Positions 36,489-46,227 of a stretch of DNA of 64,000 nt are shown piece by piece. The position numbers and the translations under genes are program-made. Source of the stretch: Phytomonas francai (lineage: Eukaryota > Euglenozoa > Kinetoplastea > Trypanosomatida > Trypanosomatidae); NCBI GenBank assembly GCA_001766655.1, contig MJCC01000001.1, positions 88,465-152,464 on the forward strand, given 5' to 3'. Below the pieces are notes generated by a model that saw only the letters and a list, made by a program, of their open reading frames with translations, made no database searches and was not told the origin of the DNA. How positions within the stretch are numbered: the first letter of the stretch is position 1; the number at the start of each line of letters is the position of its first letter.

Positions 36489-37163
36489 TCGACTCTCTGG
36501 TAGAATCAGCTTAAGCAGAAAAATAGAATTTACCGTTTTTTGAAGAGAAAATTGCTTAGTGCATATATTTTCGAGGTGGGAAAAATATTTTCAAATGTTT
36601 TCTATTTACGAGATGAGTAACGAATACTCTTTGGATAGGTTTTTTTCCCCTTTTATTACTCATCTACCCAAATCTTACAGATATCTAGAAGGGCTAGTGC
36701 TTATGTGATGGGACATTAATTTATTCTATTAAGGCATTGTGAAGTTTTCCCTCACCCTCTCTGTGTAATTGGCTCGCATTTGGTAATATCGGGGAAAGAA
36801 TAATAATCAAGATTGAGTTTTTCCTATTTTAAACACGAAGTTTGACCTTTTAAAAAATAGATATCTTTGTTCTTTTTTTCGAATAATACTTCTGATAGCT
36901 TCTGTGCCCAAAGCTTTCAGGAGTGTTTAATCAATATCAATCAAAAATATTACACTGATTTGAGTCTTTATATCTCTCATTTTTTTCTTCTTAAATGGCA
37001 AATACAAGTGTCATAACTTGGAGGTGAGCTATTCCATTTAAGCGTAAATTCCAACTATCCTTTGTTCTTTATATTCAAGTATGCTCTTTTTTTTATATTC
37101 GTATTTTTAGTCACCTGAAGTTTAGAAGGGCGAAGTCAAAAACTAGACAAGTCCTCTTTGTAG
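36489..37163. other. Intergenic spacer before the PAS-FHA kinase gene
   Basis: No gene. Very AT-rich, with T-runs near 37085-37109. Confidence 0.55.
37083..37110 (+). promoter_or_regulatory. Predicted spliced-leader acceptor for the PAS-FHA kinase
   Basis: A T-rich tract ends in TATTTTTAG; the AG at 37109-37110 gives a 53-nt 5' UTR. A second AG (37162-37163) directly abuts the ATG. Confidence 0.45.
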
Positions 37164-40100
37164 ATGGAAGATTCGTCACCTAAACCACCTGCCGCCAATA
37201 GCGTAGGGATCCTTAGTCCGAGTAAGGTGTGCTTTGATGAGGCTATTGATTCGCTAAAGGTCTTGGAAATGCCTCGTTTGATGCAAACTAATTGTGAGAC
37301 CAAAGTTCCTCTCAAGCACCCGACAATAGATTCCTTTCAGTCTACATCTTCTCAAAAACATAATGAGGGGCTAGGCTCTCCAGTATCGATACCTTGTTCT
37401 TCCATTCCTGTACCTCCCATGGGTTGTGGTGTGGAGGTTCGGGATACCGAGGTAAATAGAAAGAATGCGAGCCCCTGCCAGGATAAGACTTACTCCGGCT
37501 CGGGGTATGTGGAGAATCCATATAATGATAACAGGGTTCTAGAGACTTCATTGCAGGAGCGACTCAAGTCAGCTGGTTCTCCCACGAAACCTTTCAAAAC
37601 AGATCCTCGACCAAATGGGGGTGCCCACTTTACAGATCCGAATCAAGATGGCAAATCAGCATCAAGTAGTTTGGGTAATGGTTCTCCGGACTATTTATTA
37701 TCTTCTAGTAACAACAACAAAGGGAATCGTTGTTGTTGCTGTAGTAGAGAAAGCTGTTTGCCCCATTGTAGAGATGCCATCATCAATCGTTTGTGTAGTA
37801 ATTCGAGAGACGTCCCATATTGGTTTACACTCGGGATGATTGGGGTTCTTAGTGCCTTTTTTTTTTACTTGCCATGGTCGGCTAATCTGCTGCACATTCT
37901 TTTCATTGTTCTCGCTGCGGTGATAGGAGTAATATGCGGTGCAGTGTACTTTGTAAGTTCAAACTATGAAGCTCGTTTGATGGAGAGGGAAGAATTGCGA
38001 CGAACTCATACGGTGTGCCAATACGACAATGGTTTATACATTTTTCCTTCACTTAAAGTTCTTCCGGGGACTGGGATATGGTCTGTGAATTATTGCACAA
38101 ATGCCCATGAGTGCCCACAAAGCGGATCCTCGGAGGAACGAAGCGAGAGGATGGTTGCTAATAGTAGTGGAAACTACATTCCTCCGCCCCCGCCAGTGCT
38201 GCCGCTTCATTTCCAGCTGCGTTCAGACCATAGCCGTGCACTCTCTCGTAAGACCGAACCCGGTGTTCGTTGTGGAAGCGCACAAGAGATTCAACAAGCA
38301 GATTTGAGGCATTCTATTAGTGAGCGCTCCGGCGACGGTAGTGACCACAAAAGAAAAGGATGTACTAGCGAAGAATTTGCTACCACATCCGTTGTATTCT
38401 ACCCTACCCATTCACAATTCTGCCCTACGTGCAGTGGGCCTGGTGAAGAGGCAGCAGTGAACCATAAGTGCGCTTATCTTGGCAGAAATACAGGTAACTT
38501 GAAACCCAAAGCCTCTGAACATGGGTGCTTCACGTACTACTGGATCCGAAAATCATGTTACCGTCAGGCAATCCCTGCCGTTGAATTGCTGTTGTTAGGA
38601 ATACTATTACTAGTGTCTCCACGATTCATAGGTGAGCTCACGCCTTTATCTATTATTTCTTCCAATTCACTGCGTGAGAGGGTCTCGTTGCAAAATGCCG
38701 ATGAGGTTCAAAATACTTTTGTGAAGTCAAGTCCTCAGTTCACTGAACTAGCTTTACAGTATCCCTCTGCGTCCTCAACGCCACTGAGAAGTTTGCCCAC
38801 TAAGTGCTTTGAGATGAGGCCATCTGTGAATTTAGCAGGTTTGAGCCGATGCATTGTCACTCAGGAATGCTGTCAGAGCTCTTCGCAATATAGATTAGCC
38901 TCTATAGCTGAAATCAAGGCCTCCTCAAATATTTCTAACAAAATACGACAAAATGAAGAAGTGTTATTTAAAGTATACAAGCTTCATACCGAAGCTGGTG
39001 TCTTAATGGATTTGCCAGTGGAAATGGCAACACAAAACGACCGTACAGCGTCCTTACACACCTCCTCTGAAATCTTGTTTGGAGTCTGCTTGCTGCATGC
39101 TTGGGTTTTCTTTGCGTTCGACATTTCATTTCTTGTCGAATTGATCGTCGGGCTTATTCATTTGGGCACATTTATGTCCTATTATCCGTCTATTTCCAAC
39201 TACCACCTGTTCGTATCCCTTCTGTGGTTAGCAATCCCAATCTTGTGCATACTGTTAGTGTCTTTCAGACACCAACTCTATTCTAAAACGAGCCGAAAGA
39301 AGATAAATTCCGCAATGCCAAGCAAGACACAAAATCAACATATGAGCAATAGGCCTACGCTATTCCATCTTTGTTTTAGAAAAGGAAATGATGACGAAAT
39401 CTTGAACACGGCTCAACAGCGATCCCTTCATCAAGGGAACCAGACTCTTACCCTGTACAACACAACTTCGGATGCAAATAACCTTTCCAAAAAGGAAACC
39501 GATGAGATTTTGGAGGAAGTCATCTTGCGTCCTCACAGCAACATAGTGGATTATAGCCCAACTTCCATGCGGGAGTGTCCTCCTTCTATGCTTTCTGACA
39601 CACTCCACGGCGAGCAGTTGTTATCGACACGTGCAGTTGTATGCGAAATTCCTGTTAGTGAGAGTGCTCCGCCACCTATTTCTCAAGACATTAGTCCTGC
39701 ATTTAGCAATGCCTCCGCGTGTAGTGTAACAAATAAATATCCGCCGACGTACGCAATCACGAGAGTGGCCCCGAATAAGGTAAACCGAGAACAGCAGGAA
39801 ACGACCCCCCCACTGATTTCTGTAGCCAAGCGCCAGGAGCAGACCTACAAGGAGCCCCGTGGATTGCTTTGCTTTTCCGACCCCCCTCTAGCGAATCATT
39901 CCGAGGATAGCTTCAACGGGTACGAGCTTGATGTCATGGCTTTTGATCGTGGTATCACTGCACTCCCCGGCCAACAACGAAGCGCTTTTAAGACAGACGG
40001 TACTAAACCATGCCATTTTCCACACGGAACGGGTGCCCTGGTAGGGACCGGGGATCCCACAAGGGCTCTTTTCTTTCCTCAGATTAACTCCATCTCATTC

Positions 40101-43100
40101 GATAGTGCGGTCCTGTACATGGTAAATCCGAGACGTCACCTAAGGGCCCGTTTTTGCGTTTCTGCATCTTACCAGCCCCGTAGACCTGCACTGAATTCTT
40201 CAGTGCATGCAAAAACAAGTGGATCCGACCGTAGTTGCTTGTCAAGAGTGCCTAAAAAGACTATGCAACACATAAAAGATGGAACCATGAAGGTGGAGCA
40301 ACAGGGTGGCGCTCGTTCTAGCCCGGAAGTTTCCCCTTCTTTGCACAACGATGGCGGGCTGAAAGAGCCTTTTCCTGTCTTTATTGGCTCGGAAAGCTCT
40401 CCTTTTGCGTCAAGTCTCGTGCCTTACGGTGATGATTGCAACCCTTTTATGATTCTCGACCTTGAGCTTGTCATCGTTGAGGTCAGCGCGGGAATGGCAG
40501 CCCTGCTCGGGACGCCACCAGAGTTTCTTCGCCTTCGCCACCTTCCGGATGTCTTGCAGTGGCTGGAGGTGGATCAGGAGACCAGTATTCTTCTGACACT
40601 AAGGGAGCTTGTTTTGGCGTCAGTTGATGATTTTGAAGCTCATTCGTGCTCCGACCCCGGTAAGACTCACGACCGCTCCAAGGGTCTACACTGCTCCGGT
40701 GGATGCAGAACTAGGGCTGGTGGTACCGGTTTTCCCCACGGTCCTGTGCAGACAGCACCCAATAGGATGCTACTCGATCCGACAGGGGGGCATTCGTCAA
40801 CTGGTTCAGCTGTTAGACGCATCACATTACGGGGCCGTTTTCCATTCCATCGGGGATCAATCGAATCCGATTTAGCTGTGAAGCATGGGGGGGACAAGGA
40901 TGAACTAAACAAGACACTAGGCTGCAATACTGCAAAGTCTAAGACGTCGTCGAAGGAGTTGAGCACTTTTGCAGTGAGCTTGGATGCGTGGCTTGAGATG
41001 TCTTTGCTTGGTGGGCAGTCGTGCAATAAAACCAAGGAAAGCGCCGCTGGAACGGCACTCTTAGTGTTGCGTCGTCCATTACTTCATGCGGTTTGCGATG
41101 AACTACAGGTTCCGCTGGCGCTCTTGGACCCCCGTTCTGGTGAGATCTTGTTCTGGAATGACTATGCGGAGCGGCTGACGCAAGCCAAGGGTTATGATAT
41201 CCTTGGATGGCCACTATTCTCTCATTTTTTTCCCATTCCTAATCATAGCAACAATGTCTCAAATGAGCGAAAAGACATCTGGGAAAGTCTTTATTTTCCA
41301 CCTACGGGTGGGAGTAGCTGTGGGGTTTGTGCTCCAGAAAATTTGAAGTATAGTAACTCAGCTGCTACTGATCGCGATCATGATACTTCGGCGCAACCAC
41401 TCGATAACACAAAGATTGCTGGCAACGATTTCAGCTTTCCACACATCGGCCTACGCGGTCTGCTACGGATTCCAACGTCATTTTCCGTAGAAGGCACAGT
41501 AACACCACTAAGGAATGGCTCAGTTACTATTCCGCGTGAAATAGAAGCGAATTCAAGCAACCACTTTGAACCTTATTACCTCCCGAATGGTGAATTTATT
41601 CAGTTGCTATCGCGACAGGATGAAGTTGGGGCTCGCGAAAGCAAGAACCAAGGTGGGATGTGGTTTCAATGTTGCCTGAGACCGTTGCGCGGAGTATTTT
41701 GCGACGAAGAAGCTGACGCTCTGACAAATTCCGTACCTGGCTTCTCGCATGCACAATTCGAAGAAATTACCAAAAGCAAATTATCGAAACAACCTCTTAA
41801 AGGTGAAGAGAATGAACTCTATGGGATTAGTAGCAGCAGGTGTACGGCCGCTGTCGGTATGACTGAGCATCATGAGTGCTGTGAAGAAACAGATATTACA
41901 TCCCGCAGCCGATCTCAGCTAGGTGATAAAAGCAGAAATGACAGTATCCAAAGGATTGCAAATTCTCACTACACTCTAGGTCAACCGCTACCAAGTGCAG
42001 CAGAACTACTTCAAAGAGATGCAACTGTCGGAAATGTGACTTGCTGTTCTGCCCCTAATCATTATATGATTAATGTTAGCGGTAAAGCTTCTGATCGACC
42101 CACTACGGCATCAAATACAGTAAATGGTGAACCCAAGTCACAGTTTTTGGGACAACAGGGACCCAATAGAACCTGTGCTAGCAAGCCCGGTACCACGGGT
42201 GGCCAGATCACTTCTCCTTTTTGCACGTTTTTGCAGATGCTTCAAAGTCTTATGCAGGAGCCTGCACCGCTGATGTTGGTACTTGAACAACCTGTTTCTC
42301 ATTGTTTCCTTCAGTTTGAGCAACCTGGCAGCATTGGTGTGTACGCCAACGATGGCTCCGAGTGTAATATTCCACATAAGCTGCCGACATCCGGACACGT
42401 TAACGATCGCCTAAAGCCCTCCGGTGCTGTGGTCGCGAGCAACTTACTTCTACAGTTTTCAAATGACGTGAGAGCCTCTTTACAGCACTTTAACGAGAAC
42501 ATGAAAAGTAACGAGCTGGTATATTCATATTTGGGTAGTTTGTTACCAGCGGCAGCGTCCACATCACCTCCCTCCTATACCACAAAGAACGTACAAGAAC
42601 TTCCATCCTGCCGTACTGATGTTGTCTACGAGAGGGAGAACACATCGGAGCCTCTTTCTACGCACGATTACGTAAAATCGACTGATATGCTTCGTCTGAC
42701 GAGCTGCCTGAAGGCATTCACGGATCAGATATTACACATTGCAGACCACTACGAAGAGGAAGTTACCAGAGCCTCGAGAGCCCATATGTCTTCAAATTCA
42801 TTCCTAAGAAATCAGTACTACAGCGAACGGGAGCATCAGTACTGTTTGATGTCACCACCCATTTCGGGCAGGATGTATTTTACGTCAGCTCGACGGAACC
42901 CGCGCGCAAGGCCTCCGGCGGAGGAAATATATGGTTCAGCCAACCTCATCACTACATCTTCTCTGGTTGGTGTGACTCACCGATCCTCATCTGAGGAAGC
43001 AGACTGTATTGATGTATCAAATCAACAATATAATTCAATAGACAAAGGGGAGCAACAGCTGAGTAGGGCTCTTGCACCGACTTCTTCAATGTGGCCCAAG

Positions 43101-45563
43101 TATCCCATGTCGGAACTAACCGCTACAAGCAGAACCCCACCAAAGCCCCCGGTAAACGTATCCAGACCTATTTCTGACAGTGGGCCTCTCACGGCTTTGG
43201 GTTCCCATCCTTTGGCTTTGTCTGTCAGTAACCCAAGCGGCGCTTCAGAATTTGGGGACGCCAAGTACAGGCCTCCGTCTAACTTTTCCGGGTTCGATAA
43301 ACAGAGCAAGGGCTTGCAGGATATCCAAAAAAATCAGGAAACGGATGACGAAGATGTCTTGTCGCGGTCACGTTTACGAGGAAGCTGTAACCTTTCACAC
43401 GACGGTGAAACGCTTATAGAGCTCTCGAGTCCGCCCTGTGAATTAGACAAGCTGAAACAGACGATGCCTGCGGGAAATGGAGGTGGTGATAGCACTGCTG
43501 CCACGGGTGGGGTCTCCTCCTTCGGCATTGATGAGCCGTCAGGAAGAACAGTTGAAGGTAGGGCGGACTTTTTCCTTCCCACGACGGAGGGCATAGATAA
43601 GGCTCTTTCGTTCAATCCTAACCCTACGAGCTGCACTGCACAGACGGATAAGAGTGATGTGCAGCCCGCAGCCTGGGCGATGCTCCTCTCGCGCGACGAG
43701 GCCACCATTCCAACCTGCCGTATTCACGTTCCCTTAGGCGAAGAATTTTGTTTTGGCCGCAGTAGCACATGCCACGTTGTCGTCTCGGATACTTTTGTGA
43801 GCAGTTTGCAATTCAAAATTAAACGCACCCTAGAGCCTGTTCACACCAAGGGCCAGAATCGACGTCAGAGGCATGTGAATCGCGTGGGTGCCCGAAAGGC
43901 TGATGCTCACAGCAACCAAAGCTTGAAAAAAATTATCGTCATGCTTTACGATTGCAGTGTGAATGGAACTTATGTTAATGTGAAGAAGATTGGTAAAGGT
44001 AAGCATTGTGTCCTCCACAACAACGCTCTTATCACTTTTCGATTAAGCACCTCCCAGTTTTTTATGGGATTTATGTTTGTGTTAACGGACGCACAGGGCT
44101 TCCCGCTGCGAAATCCGCATATAAACCTGGACCGCAGGGTGAATGGTACTGGGCTAAGCACCTGGGTTTCCAGGTGGAAGCTTGTTCAAGAACCTTTCAC
44201 ACCCTCCTCTAGTTTTGCCTCTGCTTCGTGTAGAAACGCTGCCGGTGATATTCAAGCTTTGTCAGTCGATGCTGTGAGCAGCAATCGACCTGCTTCCTCA
44301 AGGCGACTTTCCTCACCTGATAGCTCGAGTTTGAGCAGCATCACCCACATTCCAGAATATTCTCACGATTCCATGGTATCCGATCGTCGCCGCCACCTCA
44401 ACGCCCCACAGCAGAGAAGCTTCACCTCTAGGAAAAAGGTCACCCATCGAGAGACAATTGAATGGAAGATTGGGGAGGAAATGCTTGGAAAAGGTGGGAG
44501 CGCGGAGGTTTATCTAGGCATCAATCTTACAAATGGACAGCTCATCGCAGTGAAGCGCGTGCGGCTACCGGATACCCTAGAGGATCGCGACAACTCTGAG
44601 GCGAAGGCCATTCTTCAGCAATATCGTTCGCTAAAAGAGGAGATCGGAGTGCTGTCCAAGGCAGTCCACCCGAACATCGTGCGGTACTATGGCTCCTCAC
44701 AAAACTCTACGTACTTTAATATTTTATTAGAGTTTGTTCCTGGCGGCTCATTGCGTGGCCTCCTCGACAATTTCGGTGCACTCAGCCCAGGTGTTATTCT
44801 TAGCTACCTCCGACAAGTGCTACAGGGCTTGATGTACCTCCATCAGCTAGACATCGTCCATAGCGACATCAAAACGGCCAACATTCTTATCACAGAGAAG
44901 GGAAAGGTAAAGCTAACAGATTTTGGTACAGCGAAGTTGCTCAACCGTCCGCGCGCAACCTTCGCCACTCCCACCCTGAATTTCGCGCCCAGAAGAGGGG
45001 ACTCTACGAATCGTGATGCCAGCCCCCTCCCTCCACGATCCCCAGAGGGCGGCAATGGCAATTCCGGGGGTGGCATCACCATGCACATTTCGGGGACGCT
45101 GCGTTGGATGGACCCTAACCTTTTCCACGGCAACTCCGCTGACCCCGGCGCGGGCCCGACCAAAGCGAGCGATATTTGGTCCGTCGGCTGCGCGATGATT
45201 GAGATGATGTCCGGTGAGGCGCCGTGGTTTGAGTACGAGTTCGAGAACAGCGAGCAGATTGTGAACCTCCTGACCTACACTCAGGAGCCACCGGAGATCC
45301 CGGAGTGCGCGGAGTGTCCTGACCTGGTGAGGCTCTCCCAGCAGTGCCTGCAGATTGACCCCACCAAGCGCCCCACCTGCGCAGAGCTCCTGCAGATGGT
45401 CATTGCCTCGGAGCAGCGGCTTCAGACCGAGGCGATGCTGAAGGACTCCTCCGGGAGCCCACCACGCGCGACCCCCCAACCGATTAGTGGTGTTGGCAGC
45501 AATGATGGCGGTAGCCCGCCTAGTCAACCGCTTACGCCCCTCCACATCAACCCCACTACATAG
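37164..45563 (+). CDS. Membrane-integral PAS-FHA-STE11-type protein kinase
   Basis: 2799 residues. Visible order: disordered N-terminus; two close membrane segments at about 220-268 (WFTLGMIGVLSAFFFYLPW; LLHILFIVLAAVIGVICGAV); further membrane segments at about 470-490 and 638-702. Two PAS-like segments follow, near 1092 (MILDLELVIVEVSAGMAALL) and near 1314 (PLALLDPRSGEILFWNDYAE). An FHA domain follows at about 2190-2310 (FCFGRSSTCHVVV with G2198-R2199-S2200; later DCSVNGTYVN). The C-terminal kinase domain spans about 2433-2765: Gly loop GKGGSAEV from 2442, VK lysine 2464, catalytic loop HSDIKTANIL with D2568, DFG at 2586. The kinase is of MAPKKK/STE11 type, with HPNIVRYYG and a GTLRWMDPNLF P+1 region. 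It should be an active Ser/Thr kinase sensing light, redox or ligand through PAS, and phospho-Thr through FHA (inference). Confidence 0.85.
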   Translation: MEDSSPKPPAANSVGILSPSKVCFDEAIDSLKVLEMPRLMQTNCETKVPLKHPTIDSFQSTSSQKHNEGLGSPVSIPCSSIPVPPMGCGVEVRDTEVNRKNASPCQDKTYSGSGYVENPYNDNRVLETSLQERLKSAGSPTKPFKTDPRPNGGAHFTDPNQDGKSASSSLGNGSPDYLLSSSNNNKGNRCCCCSRESCLPHCRDAIINRLCSNSRDVPYWFTLGMIGVLSAFFFYLPWSANLLHILFIVLAAVIGVICGAVYFVSSNYEARLMEREELRRTHTVCQYDNGLYIFPSLKVLPGTGIWSVNYCTNAHECPQSGSSEERSERMVANSSGNYIPPPPPVLPLHFQLRSDHSRALSRKTEPGVRCGSAQEIQQADLRHSISERSGDGSDHKRKGCTSEEFATTSVVFYPTHSQFCPTCSGPGEEAAVNHKCAYLGRNTGNLKPKASEHGCFTYYWIRKSCYRQAIPAVELLLLGILLLVSPRFIGELTPLSIISSNSLRERVSLQNADEVQNTFVKSSPQFTELALQYPSASSTPLRSLPTKCFEMRPSVNLAGLSRCIVTQECCQSSSQYRLASIAEIKASSNISNKIRQNEEVLFKVYKLHTEAGVLMDLPVEMATQNDRTASLHTSSEILFGVCLLHAWVFFAFDISFLVELIVGLIHLGTFMSYYPSISNYHLFVSLLWLAIPILCILLVSFRHQLYSKTSRKKINSAMPSKTQNQHMSNRPTLFHLCFRKGNDDEILNTAQQRSLHQGNQTLTLYNTTSDANNLSKKETDEILEEVILRPHSNIVDYSPTSMRECPPSMLSDTLHGEQLLSTRAVVCEIPVSESAPPPISQDISPAFSNASACSVTNKYPPTYAITRVAPNKVNREQQETTPPLISVAKRQEQTYKEPRGLLCFSDPPLANHSEDSFNGYELDVMAFDRGITALPGQQRSAFKTDGTKPCHFPHGTGALVGTGDPTRALFFPQINSISFDSAVLYMVNPRRHLRARFCVSASYQPRRPALNSSVHAKTSGSDRSCLSRVPKKTMQHIKDGTMKVEQQGGARSSPEVSPSLHNDGGLKEPFPVFIGSESSPFASSLVPYGDDCNPFMILDLELVIVEVSAGMAALLGTPPEFLRLRHLPDVLQWLEVDQETSILLTLRELVLASVDDFEAHSCSDPGKTHDRSKGLHCSGGCRTRAGGTGFPHGPVQTAPNRMLLDPTGGHSSTGSAVRRITLRGRFPFHRGSIESDLAVKHGGDKDELNKTLGCNTAKSKTSSKELSTFAVSLDAWLEMSLLGGQSCNKTKESAAGTALLVLRRPLLHAVCDELQVPLALLDPRSGEILFWNDYAERLTQAKGYDILGWPLFSHFFPIPNHSNNVSNERKDIWESLYFPPTGGSSCGVCAPENLKYSNSAATDRDHDTSAQPLDNTKIAGNDFSFPHIGLRGLLRIPTSFSVEGTVTPLRNGSVTIPREIEANSSNHFEPYYLPNGEFIQLLSRQDEVGARESKNQGGMWFQCCLRPLRGVFCDEEADALTNSVPGFSHAQFEEITKSKLSKQPLKGEENELYGISSSRCTAAVGMTEHHECCEETDITSRSRSQLGDKSRNDSIQRIANSHYTLGQPLPSAAELLQRDATVGNVTCCSAPNHYMINVSGKASDRPTTASNTVNGEPKSQFLGQQGPNRTCASKPGTTGGQITSPFCTFLQMLQSLMQEPAPLMLVLEQPVSHCFLQFEQPGSIGVYANDGSECNIPHKLPTSGHVNDRLKPSGAVVASNLLLQFSNDVRASLQHFNENMKSNELVYSYLGSLLPAAASTSPPSYTTKNVQELPSCRTDVVYERENTSEPLSTHDYVKSTDMLRLTSCLKAFTDQILHIADHYEEEVTRASRAHMSSNSFLRNQYYSEREHQYCLMSPPISGRMYFTSARRNPRARPPAEEIYGSANLITTSSLVGVTHRSSSEEADCIDVSNQQYNSIDKGEQQLSRALAPTSSMWPKYPMSELTATSRTPPKPPVNVSRPISDSGPLTALGSHPLALSVSNPSGASEFGDAKYRPPSNFSGFDKQSKGLQDIQKNQETDDEDVLSRSRLRGSCNLSHDGETLIELSSPPCELDKLKQTMPAGNGGGDSTAATGGVSSFGIDEPSGRTVEGRADFFLPTTEGIDKALSFNPNPTSCTAQTDKSDVQPAAWAMLLSRDEATIPTCRIHVPLGEEFCFGRSSTCHVVVSDTFVSSLQFKIKRTLEPVHTKGQNRRQRHVNRVGARKADAHSNQSLKKIIVMLYDCSVNGTYVNVKKIGKGKHCVLHNNALITFRLSTSQFFMGFMFVLTDAQGFPLRNPHINLDRRVNGTGLSTWVSRWKLVQEPFTPSSSFASASCRNAAGDIQALSVDAVSSNRPASSRRLSSPDSSSLSSITHIPEYSHDSMVSDRRRHLNAPQQRSFTSRKKVTHRETIEWKIGEEMLGKGGSAEVYLGINLTNGQLIAVKRVRLPDTLEDRDNSEAKAILQQYRSLKEEIGVLSKAVHPNIVRYYGSSQNSTYFNILLEFVPGGSLRGLLDNFGALSPGVILSYLRQVLQGLMYLHQLDIVHSDIKTANILITEKGKVKLTDFGTAKLLNRPRATFATPTLNFAPRRGDSTNRDASPLPPRSPEGGNGNSGGGITMHISGTLRWMDPNLFHGNSADPGAGPTKASDIWSVGCAMIEMMSGEAPWFEYEFENSEQIVNLLTYTQEPPEIPECAECPDLVRLSQQCLQIDPTKRPTCAELLQMVIASEQRLQTEAMLKDSSGSPPRATPQPISGVGSNDGGSPPSQPLTPLHINPTT

Positions 45564-46227
45564 TCGCTATGGGGGAGCATAGAGAAGTAGGGGAGGCGAC
45601 AATGAATAATGGAGACGACATGTGACTTCTACTCGTTCATTTTAAATATGTGTATACTTAGCATTAAGTATTTCAGTCTATTTTCCCTCTGCTTAAGTGT
45701 ATGGGATATGACCAAACGGCTTACTGTTCTCCCTTGCCTTTTTTCACCTTTTGTATTTCTCAGAAATACTAAAAAGCGTTTCTTTTTTTTTTTTTTTTTC
45801 AGAACAGGGAGACATTATATTGTATTTTTACGATTTCTTTATTCTTGTGGATACTATTATGATTAATCTAGCTTTTTTACTGTTCACATTGCTAAATATT
45901 TCTTATCTTGATGAACGTGTACGATCCTTCGAAATTTACGGAAGTGGAAAAAATGCTACTTGTGACTTTTCCCCCAACTTGATGTTTTGAAATCACAGGT
46001 AAACAACAAGATACTATCAATACATATATTGTAAAGCGTTAACAAAACATAATTTCGGACTTATCTTTTTAAAAAATTAGCATACTGTTTGATTCTAGTT
46101 AAATAAAGGCATTCTAAACGCTTTTGTTAAGAAACGATTTATTTAAAAATTCGCCCCCAGAAGATTAAATCTGCCTGTGAGCTATTCATAGATTTATCGA
46201 ACGCTCTGGATAGAGATTTTCGAGAAT
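45564..46227. other. Intergenic spacer before oxidosqualene cyclase
   Basis: No gene supported; contains a long T-run at about 45781-45799 and AT-rich sequence. Confidence 0.55.
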
